Assembly: GCF_028435365.1 (NCBI RefSeq) | Contig: NZ_JAGTJJ010000033.1 | Span: forward strand, 62,001 to 126,000 | DNA length: 64,000 nt | Direction of reading: 5' to 3' | Origin: Polyangium jinanense | GTDB lineage: Bacteria; Myxococcota; Polyangia; Polyangiales; Polyangiaceae | Part shown: positions 8,119 to 16,549 of the stretch, one piece after another | How the letters are laid out: each line of letters opens with the position of its first letter | Position numbering within the stretch: position 1 is the first letter of the stretch | The notes under the pieces: model-generated | Seen by the model: the letters and a program-made list of their open reading frames with translations, nothing else | What the model was told of the DNA's origin: nothing | Database searches by the model: none | Made by a program: the position numbers and the translations under genes

Positions 8119-11100
8119 TCACCTGACATCGCGCCCCCAGACCCAACCATTCGCCTTCGTATCGCCCACCGTGTATCCGCCCGTTCTCCTGAGGGCCCCG
8201 TCGATCGGCGACCTCTCGAAGAGCATGCCGTCGTCAGTTGTGCCGAAACCACCAGCCCTCACATGCACAGCCAATAGACGACCACTCGGCGAGGCGATTG
8301 CCGCCGCCCATTGGGGCGTTTTCATCCGATAAAACCCGTCCCGCTTGAGCCACTCCACCACATCGGGCGCGTCATATCCCTGCCGAGGGTCGTCGAGGAC
8401 GCGCCGGAGCGCATCAAGCTCACCGTTCGTGTTCAGCGCGGTCCTCGCTACTCTGAGCCCCGTTCGCTGGCACCTAGCTGTTTCTTGCGGGAGCACGCCA
8501 ACCTCGAGCCACGGGCAGGTGTAGACCTCTTCCGGCGCCATCGGTGCGTTCGAGATCGCCGACCGCACGTCGCTACCGGGGAGCATGTAGCGGGTGCTCT
8601 TCTCCGCCGCGCTCTTCACCATCAAGCTGGGCAGCGCGCGCCGGCCCGTCACTGCACAGACCCTGACCTCCTGCGGGAGTACGCGCTTCCCGCTCAGCAC
8701 GCAGGTGACGAGTTCGCTGTCAAGCGCCCGCTTATTGCTTACCGCGGACGTTACCAGGAGAGCCTTATCCACCACCTTTTGGGAGGCGTCGGACGTGGCG
8801 ACCTCGTCGCAGAGCAACACCTTGCCGGTTACAGCGCACTTTGCTCCTTCAGTGGCTGCGCCTATTCGGTGCGGCGGCTTTTCTGACCTGATGATCGAGT
8901 CGTTCCGGAACCACCGCCCACTCACGTCGGAGAGCACCCGCTCCGACGCAAGGACATGTTGGCCCGACACTTCGCACCGCTCCAGTTCGGACACGTGCCC
9001 TACGTTGCCGGACACGACCGACGCGGCCTGCTGGTCCATACGCAGCTTGCGGCCGGAAACCTGGCTCTCAACCAGCTCATTCACGAGGACTTTTGCGCCC
9101 GTGAAGTCGCACGTCGCGACCTCGGACGGCAGCCCCTTCTTCGCCGACATCTCCGAAGCGACGAGGAGCTCCGGCTCGGCCAAGGCGCCCGACACGGCAG
9201 ACCGCTCCATCTCGCTCACGAGGAGGCGCTGGCCGGTAATCGCGCTACGCTCGAGGTGCTTCGGCAGGGCCCGCTTCCCGGAGCGCTCGGACGGCTCCAG
9301 CAGGTGGCGGAGTACCCGCTTCTTGGACGCGCAGCACGTCTCCAACCAGGATGCGGGCACGCGGCGCATGCTCTGCTCGCACGTATCCAGCGTAGGCCCG
9401 GAGAGGATCTGCGAGGTTGCCGGAACCACGTCGAACTCCGTCTCGTAGGGCACTGCGTCGAGCTCGGCGGTGATGTGAATCCGTACGACCTCGTATCGAT
9501 GACCGCGCACGCCGATGACACTCGCTTGCAGAACCGGCGTGAACGCCTCCTCCACCACCCGTGCTGCTGCCGTGCTCCCTTGCTGGGCGCGCTTCAGCTC
9601 CTCCGTGCGCCGCTCTCCGTAGAACCGACAGAATTCGCGGACGCGGGCGTCGTTTCCCACGGCTGCCTCGATGACCCGAGCGGCACCATCGAAAAGGTTG
9701 CTCACATAGGCGTGCTCGGCGAGCAGCGTGTGCGCCGGTTGCTCGGCGGGGATCTTTTCGTGTCCTTCCAGGCGCAAGTCGACCGAGAGGATGGTCTCGT
9801 ACTCATCGTGCGCGACAACAGCCTGGGCCTCGCAGTCCACCTCGCCCTGGAACACCTCGCGGACGTCCATGCGCTGCAGGTCACGTAGAACCACACCAGG
9901 GAACTCAGCGCACCAGCGCTCGGCGACCGCACGCAGATCCCGATCGGTCGCTCCGCGCAGATCGTGGACGAGCGCGCCATCGCGGTTTGCCCAGCGCTCC
10001 ACGAGCAGCTCGAACGCCGCTTCTCCGGGCGCGTACACCGTGATGTTGCGCGGGGCTCCGCCGTCGGACGCTGCGCCGATGATCGCCTGGAACGGCTGGC
10101 CCTTCTGCGGCACCACGCGGAAGGCCCCGTCATCGGAGCGCGTTACGGCGGCCCCCTCTTCCGCGAGGGCTGCGAGCACGAACTCCTCGAGCGTCATACT
10201 CGGCTCTCGAACGGGTAAATCCGGCGCAGTGGGACCGCTCGTGTGGAGTTCGTCGAGCCCGTCGAGCTGTTTTTCGATCTTGCTTTGGTTCCGGTCCCGT
10301 AGCCGCTTCGCCTCGTCGATGCTCGCCTCTTCACGACGCACGGCCTCGTCCATGCTCTTCCCCTGGAGGCTCTTGACGACGAGCTTGCGTATCATGTCCT
10401 GGAAGGACTCGCCTGCATCGTCGCCCCTCGACGCGCCGGGTGATTCGAGGATGGCGTCGATCTCGCCAATGGTGTCCCCAATCATCTGCAACTTCTGGGC
10501 GAGGCGAGCGACGACGTGCTCTTCCACGGACTTGACGACGACGAGGTTCAGGACCGTGACCGACTCATACTTGGAACCGAGGCGCTGCACGCGCCCGATG
10601 CGTTGCTCCAGGACCATCGGGTTCCAGGGCAGATCGTAATTCACGAGCACGTTCGCTGCCTGCAGGTTGACGCCCTCTGCGCCCGCCTCCGTCGACACGA
10701 GGACGTGCACCTCGGGCGTTTCTTTCGTGAATCGTTCGATTGCCTCCTGGTTGGCGCGCCCGCCTCCTCCGCGGATGAAGCCGTGGGAGACATTCCGCCC
10801 CTTCAAGAACGCACCTATGGCGTCCTGCGTCTCTCGGCGCAGGGTGAAGATCACGAGCCGGAAGTCGTTGGGCCGCGCCTTCTCGAGTTCGTCGATGATG
10901 CTGCCCAAGCCCAGCATCTTCGCGACAGGCCGACCCTCGTCCACGAACTGCTCGACCGCCTTCAGACACTCGTCGAGGCAGGGCGACGTGCTCACCATGT
11001 TTGCGAGCTGCGCTCTGAGCGCCTGTGGGCTGCTCATGAGTGCTTGTGCAAGGTGAATTTGCGAAAGTTTGCCGAGATCATTCATGTGATGCCCAAGCAT

Positions 11101-12021
11101 GCGGCTGAGATCCCGCTCTGCCTGGGAAGCATCCACGAGGTGGAGTTTTACCTCCCGCTTCGGGAATGAGAGATCCGCATCGGCCCGGCGTGTCCGCGCG
11201 ATGTAGCGCCGCACATGCCCGCGAAACTCGCGGAGCATACCAGGGTGAACCTCGAGCGCCTTCTGGCGCGGGCCCTTGATGTATTTCTTCGCGAACTGGT
11301 CCGGCGTGCCGAGCGGGTGGCGGTGCCCCTTGGCAACCGTAAGGCAGTCGATAAGCGAGTACAGGTCCCAGAGGCGGTTTTGGATGGGCGTTGCCGTGAG
11401 AAGCAGCACGAACTTGAACCGACGCTGCTCCAGCGCCTGACGAATGCGGGTCGCCAGCAGCGGGGGTTCATCGGAGCCGTGTAGCCTTCGGAGCCGGTGC
11501 GCCTCGTCGAGGATGAGCATCTGGATGCCGGCGTTGCCGATCGCCTCGAGATGATCACGTACGGTCTCGTACGTCGTGACGACCACGCCTCGGTCCACCC
11601 TAATGACTTCGCGGATCTCCTTGCCCATCGCGGTTACGACGGGCAGCTTGAATTTGTCGACGAGCTCCCGCTCCCACTGGGCCACGAGAATGCGCGGGCA
11701 GATGACAAGTGCCTTGCGGACTTTCTTGCGCAAGACAAGCTCGGTGAGAATGAGGCCGGCGCTGACGGTCTTGCCGAGGCCGACATCATCGGCAAGAAGA
11801 GCTACAGGAGCAAGGCGACAGAAAGTGAGCAGGTTCTTGACCTGGTGTGCGTAGGGTTTGACCGTGATCTGCTCGCGAGAAAGGATGTCGTCCTCGCCGC
11901 GAATCAGGATGGGGCGGTCGAGCTGCCATTCGCAAGCGGCGCGGTGAAGCGCGAAGGCGCGCGGCGAGTGTGCAGCAGAGAGGGTGGCATCGGCAAAGGA
12001 CATGGGATTCGGCGGGGCCAT
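8119..12021 (-). CDS. SNF2-family helicase with C-terminal 15-residue tandem repeats
   Basis: 1300 residues from ATG 12021 (12003 is an alternative); longer frames would overlap the upstream gene. Helicase motifs are all present: Walker A DDVGLGKT at about 78-85, DEAH at about 172-175, TATPIQNRLWD at about 209-219, motif V STEAGAEGVNLQ at about 443-454 and QRIGRVQRLG at about 473-482. This is the SNF2/RapA-like DEAH translocase class used by several defence systems. From about residue 880 to 1190 runs a string of roughly 18 units of about 15 residues, each like C/S-x-V-T/S-G-K-x-V-L-x-x-E-V, alternating Cys and Ser at the first position. A unique 110-residue tail ends the protein. The repeat block may bind metal or nucleic acid. 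Confidence 0.88.
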   Translation of the reverse strand: MAPPNPMSFADATLSAAHSPRAFALHRAACEWQLDRPILIRGEDDILSREQITVKPYAHQVKNLLTFCRLAPVALLADDVGLGKTVSAGLILTELVLRKKVRKALVICPRILVAQWERELVDKFKLPVVTAMGKEIREVIRVDRGVVVTTYETVRDHLEAIGNAGIQMLILDEAHRLRRLHGSDEPPLLATRIRQALEQRRFKFVLLLTATPIQNRLWDLYSLIDCLTVAKGHRHPLGTPDQFAKKYIKGPRQKALEVHPGMLREFRGHVRRYIARTRRADADLSFPKREVKLHLVDASQAERDLSRMLGHHMNDLGKLSQIHLAQALMSSPQALRAQLANMVSTSPCLDECLKAVEQFVDEGRPVAKMLGLGSIIDELEKARPNDFRLVIFTLRRETQDAIGAFLKGRNVSHGFIRGGGGRANQEAIERFTKETPEVHVLVSTEAGAEGVNLQAANVLVNYDLPWNPMVLEQRIGRVQRLGSKYESVTVLNLVVVKSVEEHVVARLAQKLQMIGDTIGEIDAILESPGASRGDDAGESFQDMIRKLVVKSLQGKSMDEAVRREEASIDEAKRLRDRNQSKIEKQLDGLDELHTSGPTAPDLPVREPSMTLEEFVLAALAEEGAAVTRSDDGAFRVVPQKGQPFQAIIGAASDGGAPRNITVYAPGEAAFELLVERWANRDGALVHDLRGATDRDLRAVAERWCAEFPGVVLRDLQRMDVREVFQGEVDCEAQAVVAHDEYETILSVDLRLEGHEKIPAEQPAHTLLAEHAYVSNLFDGAARVIEAAVGNDARVREFCRFYGERRTEELKRAQQGSTAAARVVEEAFTPVLQASVIGVRGHRYEVVRIHITAELDAVPYETEFDVVPATSQILSGPTLDTCEQSMRRVPASWLETCCASKKRVLRHLLEPSERSGKRALPKHLERSAITGQRLLVSEMERSAVSGALAEPELLVASEMSAKKGLPSEVATCDFTGAKVLVNELVESQVSGRKLRMDQQAASVVSGNVGHVSELERCEVSGQHVLASERVLSDVSGRWFRNDSIIRSEKPPHRIGAATEGAKCAVTGKVLLCDEVATSDASQKVVDKALLVTSAVSNKRALDSELVTCVLSGKRVLPQEVRVCAVTGRRALPSLMVKSAAEKSTRYMLPGSDVRSAISNAPMAPEEVYTCPWLEVGVLPQETARCQRTGLRVARTALNTNGELDALRRVLDDPRQGYDAPDVVEWLKRDGFYRMKTPQWAAAIASPSGRLLAVHVRAGGFGTTDDGMLFERSPIDGALRRTGGYTVGDTKANGWVWGRDVR

Positions 12022-12094
12022 ACGATCTCTGAAGGTAGAATTGATGGGGTGGGCAAAAAAGGGCTTATCGGGCCTCGAGGTTCTCCCGTCGACG

Positions 12095-12835
12095 TCAACC
12101 TCGGCCACGAGCGCGACGCTTGGTGCCGACCTCGCTGGCTTGGCTGTCCTTCCCGGTCGCCTTGCCATCGTCCGAGTCGCCACCCAGGTAGCTCGCGACC
12201 GACACAGCCGCGGCCACGCCTGCGAGAATCGCCGCCACTCTGCTCGTCGTGCGTCCGGACTCGACGGCAGCCCCCAACTCTCGCACCTGTGCTCGTAGCG
12301 CGACCACGTCGGCGACGGCCTTTTCAAGTCCCTCGCAGTAACGCCGCGCGTCCTGCTCGTGATGAAGAGCCTCGCGCCGCGCCCGGTCACGTTCCTCTTC
12401 GATCAAGCCACACTTCCGCTCGGACTCCTCGAGCTGGTCGGTGAGCTTTCGGGCGCGAATCTGCTCCTGTGCGCAACGTTCGTTGAGCTCTCGAACCTGT
12501 GCCGCCAGATCATTGGCCTTGCGCTCAAAGTCAACGACTTGGCGGACAGCCGCCTCGTAGTCACGGCGGGAAACGATATCCTGCGCTTCTTTCACGCGTT
12601 TTTCGGCGTCCGTGCCAGCGACGAGCTGAGCAACCTCCTCGCCGAGGACGGGAGCAATCTCATGAAGCGTCTCGGGGGTCGGGTTGCGCTCCCCCTTGAG
12701 GATACGCGTTATCGTGGAGCGCGAGACGCCCACCTTCTCGGCCAGCCAGGCCGGGGTCTGTTCCAGCTCGTCGAGCCGGGTCTGGATGCGTTCCCGGATC
12801 GGAATGGTGGCGCCGTTCTGGTAGTCGTCGGTCAC
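12095..12835 (-). CDS. XRE-type HTH protein with coiled coil and membrane helix
   Basis: 246 residues from GTG 12835. Residues 10-70 are an XRE/Cro-type helix-turn-helix (TPAWLAEKVGVSRSTITRILKGERNP). A coiled coil of about 110 residues follows, then a hydrophobic helix near residues 198-218 (RVAAILAGVAAAVSVASYLG) and a charged tail. The order DNA-binding, coiled coil, membrane anchor suggests a tethered sensor rather than a simple repressor. It lies 73 bases upstream of the SNF2 gene in the same direction and is probably co-transcribed with it, so the two may work together. Confidence 0.75.
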   Translation of the reverse strand: MTDDYQNGATIPIRERIQTRLDELEQTPAWLAEKVGVSRSTITRILKGERNPTPETLHEIAPVLGEEVAQLVAGTDAEKRVKEAQDIVSRRDYEAAVRQVVDFERKANDLAAQVRELNERCAQEQIRARKLTDQLEESERKCGLIEEERDRARREALHHEQDARRYCEGLEKAVADVVALRAQVRELGAAVESGRTTSRVAAILAGVAAAVSVASYLGGDSDDGKATGKDSQASEVGTKRRARGRG

Positions 12836-12899
12836 GCGCTACATGATGTGCATCCGACGGCAACGACGCAAGAGCACGTGCCGTTGCCATCCTGTTGCC

Positions 12900-13045
12900 A
12901 GGGCAACGGCGACCGACCGACCTGGCACCTCGGGCAGGTAGTCGCACTCATGGCTGACGCCGACCACGCGGTCACCGAGGGCGAGAGCGAAGCAGATCTC
13001 GGTTTTGCTGGGGAGCCGGTAGACGATGCCCGCCGGCAGGAACAT
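12900..13045 (-). pseudogene. fragment of cobalamin-type ABC substrate-binding protein (BtuF-like)
   Basis: A short leftward stretch reads [19 protein letters not shown] followed by [14 protein letters not shown]. This matches the N-terminal part of periplasmic cobalamin/iron-chelate binding proteins (usual form [31 protein letters not shown]). There is no proper signal start, and similarity ends after about 50 residues. I read it as debris of a chromosomal gene broken by arrival of the neighbouring cassettes. The rest of the 271-base gap between 12835 and 13107 probably carries divergent promoters. Confidence 0.65.
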
Positions 13046-13106
13046 CACGGGGCCGCCCGTGAGTTTAGGTCGCCCGCGCGCCCAGGGAAGCCGTACGCTG
13101 GCGGCC

Positions 13107-13499
13107 ATGGCGCCCGCCACCCCCACGACGATGCTCTACCGGCCGGTCGGCCAAGCTGAGCTTGACCTCATCGCGGCGAGCGGCTTCCGCCGCTTCCCGC
13201 CGCGCCTGCCCGAGCAGCCGATCTTCTACCCGGTCTGCAACGAGGAGTACGCCGTGCAGATCGCAGCCCGGTGGAACACCGCCGATGGCAATGTGGGCTA
13301 TGTTACGCGGTTCGCCGTGCGCTCGGACTTCCTGGCGAAGTACGACGTGCACATCGTCGGGTCGCGCGTCCACGCCGAGTACTGGATTCCGGCCGAGGAG
13401 CTGGAGGCGTTCAACGACGCGATCGTGGGCGCGATTGAGGTGATCAGCGAACACAGGGCCGAGGCGCATGGCCCAAAGAAAGAGACGGTCGAGCAGTGA
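13107..13499 (+). CDS. conserved small protein, possible ADP-ribosyltransferase-like fold
   Basis: 130 residues from ATG 13107; Met 13131 is an alternative start. The sequence [32 protein letters not shown] and [11 protein letters not shown]...[18 protein letters not shown] belongs to a family I remember from actinobacteria and myxobacteria, often labelled ADP-ribosylation/crystallin J1-like. The layout (an early YxP strand, a GF helix, a late YW...E) is reminiscent of small ART folds, but no catalytic triad is certain. The stop overlaps the nuclease start at 13496, making a three-gene cassette. Confidence 0.65.
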   Translation: MAPATPTTMLYRPVGQAELDLIAASGFRRFPPRLPEQPIFYPVCNEEYAVQIAARWNTADGNVGYVTRFAVRSDFLAKYDVHIVGSRVHAEYWIPAEELEAFNDAIVGAIEVISEHRAEAHGPKKETVEQ

Positions 13500-14380
13500 G
13501 CATCGGCCATCTCGCCGACGCCGGCCTCCCCTTCAACCGCAAGGAGCGGTACTTCACCGGCACCGTGCTGCCGATGCTCGTGTGCGCCGACAACTTCGCG
13601 CACTTTGACCGCCTCACGGAGCTGGCCGGGCTCGGCCGGATCAAGGTCGACGCGACGCCCGCATCGACAAACGTGCAGTTCTTCACCGAGTACGGCTTCG
13701 CCGAGTCGCTGGTCGGAGCGGCGAAGAAGCGGTTCCGAGGCGCCCCCACGAGCAGAGAGACGCCCGACGTCATGATCTACGTCGCCGGATCCGAGCCGGC
13801 GCTGCTTGCCATCGAGGCAAAGATGTACGACCGGCCCTCGGCCACCGAGCTGAAGATCCAGCTTGCCGCGCAGAAGAGGCAGGTGGACTACCTGGCGTCT
13901 CAGCTCGGGCTCGAGGCGTCGCAGGTCGCCCACGTCGCGCTGCTGCCTGCGCGCCTTGCAGGCGAGGTCGGCACTCTCCCCGGCCGGATAGTTACCTGGG
14001 AGCAGATCCGCGACACCTTCGCGGACGTGGCCCCGCCGTACTTCGTGGAGGTGCTGCGCGTCGCACTGGAGCGCTACGACGCTCTCGCAGCGGCGAGGGT
14101 GATGACCTTTGGCGCAAACGCCGAGGTCAAGCTGACCGGCACCGAGATTCATCAGCGCCATCATGAGGGGACGCTCTCGCTCGGCTGGATGGGGCGCGCA
14201 GGCGGTCTCCATGGCATGAAGCTGGCGAAGGATCTCGTCACCGGCGGGTGGCGCAAGCAGCGCTACGAGTGTAGTTCTGAAGCCGCGGGCAAACCGAATT
14301 GGTTTACGGTGGCGGAGTTCGTGGCCAAGGTGGACGCGCTCGGATCGCAGCCGACCGGAGGAAGCGCGAGTGCTCCCTGA
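13496..14380 (+). CDS. PD-(D/E)XK nuclease-like protein
   Basis: 294 residues from GTG 13496, overlapping the upstream stop by four bases. The core TPDVMIYVAGSEPALLAIEAKMYD gives the D-x(n)-E-x-K motif of restriction-type nucleases, with Asp in the first strand and ExK in the second. An upstream helix and Glu (QFFTEYGFAESL) fits the usual first element. The C-terminal third (ARVMTFGANAEVK, then a GRAGGLHG loop) may be a DNA-contacting domain. It is the middle gene of three overlapping genes, likely translationally coupled. Target and partner methylase are unknown; none is encoded nearby, so it resembles a methylation-independent defence nuclease. Confidence 0.7.
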   Translation: MSIGHLADAGLPFNRKERYFTGTVLPMLVCADNFAHFDRLTELAGLGRIKVDATPASTNVQFFTEYGFAESLVGAAKKRFRGAPTSRETPDVMIYVAGSEPALLAIEAKMYDRPSATELKIQLAAQKRQVDYLASQLGLEASQVAHVALLPARLAGEVGTLPGRIVTWEQIRDTFADVAPPYFVEVLRVALERYDALAAARVMTFGANAEVKLTGTEIHQRHHEGTLSLGWMGRAGGLHGMKLAKDLVTGGWRKQRYECSSEAAGKPNWFTVAEFVAKVDALGSQPTGGSASAP

Positions 14381-15263
14381 CCAGCTCCCCTCAGCTGCCC
14401 CACTTCGGGTTCGCGTGAATGACGAGTTGGTGCTGGATGCGGGCGACTTTGGCCCGGATCGAATGATCCGGCCACCTGCGCGTCCCATGTACCAGCAGAT
14501 ATTCGACTACCTCATGGCGAAACCGGATCCAGTCAAGGTGCCCTCTGGCACGGGAATTGGCAGGGAGGGCGTCGCTGCGACGGCAGTCTGCATTCGGTGG
14601 GGCTCGTACTTCGCCGTGCTCGCCGACCGCAGCAAGCCAATGTGGAGCGAAGTCGCTTCACCCGAGACGAGCCGGATCTCCGATGACGAGATGGCGCGGA
14701 TCAACATCGAAGCCTCCGCCGCTCTCGCTCATTGGGTGGATGTCTTCAGCGCCGATTGGCAGCTCTACGGTCAGCTCGTCAATCGCGCGGTGGTTTACCT
14801 GCCCATGCCGAAGAAGACGTCCAAACCGGAACGGGGGCTGGCCTTCGTGCCGCTCGCAGTGCCGGAGATGGCGAAGCAACTTGTCGAGGCGACCGATGCC
14901 GAACGTCTCGCCCTGGCTCGCGCTGATGCCAGCCATCACCCCAGCCGCGTATTCGCCAACGCTCTCGTGAACGTCGCCTGGCGCAACGGCCCGATCGAGA
15001 ACATCCATGCAGGACTTGCGGCAGCATACCCCATTGATCGCTGTCGGGTAACGGCCGCTGAGGAGCGCGAGCTCGTGAGGTTCACGTCCAATCGGATGGC
15101 CGCCGGAATGGATGCGTGCCTCCTGCTGCGCAGCGAGCGCCAACGCTTCGAACGCTCCTGGCCGGAGCAGGTGCTTCCTTATCGACTCGCCAGCTTCCTA
15201 CTCATTACACCAACCGGCTGGACGCTTACCGAGACGTCGCGTGACGTGCGGCTGATGCGTTGA
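14370..15263 (+). CDS. hypothetical partner of the PD-(D/E)XK nuclease
   Basis: 297 residues from GTG 14370, overlapping the nuclease gene by 11 bases. No motif is recognised. It looks like a soluble alpha/beta protein. A central segment (PSRVFANALVNVAWRNGPIENIHAG) and the Arg-rich helix TAAEERELVRFTSNRMAAGM look like conserved blocks. Because the gene is coupled to the nuclease it could be a specificity, sensor or regulatory subunit. A 99-base gap follows before the convergent EVE-Mrr gene. Confidence 0.6.
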   Translation: MLPDQLPSAAPLRVRVNDELVLDAGDFGPDRMIRPPARPMYQQIFDYLMAKPDPVKVPSGTGIGREGVAATAVCIRWGSYFAVLADRSKPMWSEVASPETSRISDDEMARINIEASAALAHWVDVFSADWQLYGQLVNRAVVYLPMPKKTSKPERGLAFVPLAVPEMAKQLVEATDAERLALARADASHHPSRVFANALVNVAWRNGPIENIHAGLAAAYPIDRCRVTAAEERELVRFTSNRMAAGMDACLLLRSERQRFERSWPEQVLPYRLASFLLITPTGWTLTETSRDVRLMR

Positions 15264-15362
15264 GGGAGACTGCACGGTCGTCCGGCGCCCCGGTGCTCGC
15301 CAACGGGTCCGACGCAGCTTACGCCCTATCGTGCGCACACCTTGGACGCATCCGACGGGTTT

Positions 15363-16379
15363 CTACCGGTCTGGCTCGGGCTCGGCCTCTATGGAGACGA
15401 GCTTCGGCAGGTGCTGGATGAAGAGCCGGAGCAGCTCCCGCCGAAGGACGACTCGCACAGGAAGCCCAAGCTCCTTCTGGAGCTTCATGCGCGCTGCCTC
15501 GAAGTCCGGCGTGACGCGCTCCGACGTCGAAAGGATCACCCCTGACGTGATCCCCTCGTACGACTGGCACGCCTTCTTGATCTGCTGGAGCGGTCGCGTC
15601 CAGTCGGTGTCCCACGACCACATCTTGATTTGCACAGCGACCCGGTGGGGCACCCCGAGAGGATCGCGATACGTGCAGATCGCGTCGGCACCATTCTCGT
15701 TCTTGCCCCCCGTGTGCTCGACGTTCCCCTCGCCGTAGAGCGTTTCGAGGAGCCGCACGCAGGGGGCCTCGAACTCGGCCCTCTGAAAGTGGAACTTGAA
15801 CCGCTCCCAGCCGGCGACCTCGAGCTCCCCAAGGAGCGCTTCAAGCCGATCCCCTTCATCGTTGCCACCCGGACTGGTGGGCTCCTGAAGACCCTTCAGG
15901 ATCTGCTCGACGTGCTCCCCGAGGTGGTCGATGTTCCAGAGGCGCGACAAGTTGCGCATCGTCTGCCGCAGCCCGGCCGCAACCCCTCTCGCCTGGAAGC
16001 CGACGGGGCGCTCCTCCGAGAGCAGCTCGACGGGCAGGATGTGCCCGTAGTCCTTCGGCGCCTTGGGGATCTGGAAGCGGTACGGACCCACCACGCGCAC
16101 GATTGACCAGTGCCGGTCATTGGGGAGGTGCGCGACGAGGATAACGTCGCCCTTCTGGATGCTGTCGGGCTCGGCTCCGAGCATCCGGCGGTTCCCACGC
16201 CAAGCGGCCTGCTGCTCGTCGGTGATGCCCGCGTCCTTCCTCTTGCGGGCGGCGATCGTTTCGAGGTTCTGGTCCTCGCGATAGCCCCAGCCCTGGCGGA
16301 GGCGGCCCGCCTTCAGCTCGTTCCAGAGGAAGTCCTTTGCTCCCCGGTGATCGACCCGCATGACCCAGTAGCGCGGCAT
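15363..16379 (-). CDS. EVE/PUA-like plus Mrr-cat-like restriction endonuclease
   Basis: 338 residues. The N-terminus (MPRYWVMRVDHRG, then GDVILVAHLPNDRHWSIVRVVG) has the pattern of EVE/PUA-like modified-base readers. The C-terminal part (about 190-330) is Mrr-cat-like: EFEAPCVRLLETLYG, then HTGGKNENGADAIC with the first Asp, and VAVQIKMW, where the usual E-x-K is Q-x-K as in many Mrr enzymes. The combination suggests a type IV-like enzyme that reads a modified or hyper-modified base and cuts. The gene stands alone, divergent from the second SNIPE-like gene, with a 170-base shared upstream region. Confidence 0.75.
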   Translation of the reverse strand: MPRYWVMRVDHRGAKDFLWNELKAGRLRQGWGYREDQNLETIAARKRKDAGITDEQQAAWRGNRRMLGAEPDSIQKGDVILVAHLPNDRHWSIVRVVGPYRFQIPKAPKDYGHILPVELLSEERPVGFQARGVAAGLRQTMRNLSRLWNIDHLGEHVEQILKGLQEPTSPGGNDEGDRLEALLGELEVAGWERFKFHFQRAEFEAPCVRLLETLYGEGNVEHTGGKNENGADAICTYRDPLGVPHRVAVQIKMWSWDTDWTRPLQQIKKACQSYEGITSGVILSTSERVTPDFEAARMKLQKELGLPVRVVLRRELLRLFIQHLPKLVSIEAEPEPDR

Positions 16380-16549
16380 CTCGCCAACGTACTGCGCCTG
16401 CCGCCCTGCCAGGAAGGGCCGCGCGCCAGAGCTTCCGCCTCTGCCGCCTGTGATTCATATGCCCGCTGTTCTGCCGGAGCGTCGGGTTGTAACCTGCGGT
16501 CTTCCGCACTTTCTGGGTCGCGACATCGTGGCTGGGTGGGGGGATCCTC

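Noticed and set aside
8119..12390. 1423-residue version of the SNF2 helicase
   Set aside because: It would overlap the XRE gene by about 300 bases, and its extra residues are Arg-rich shadow sequence.
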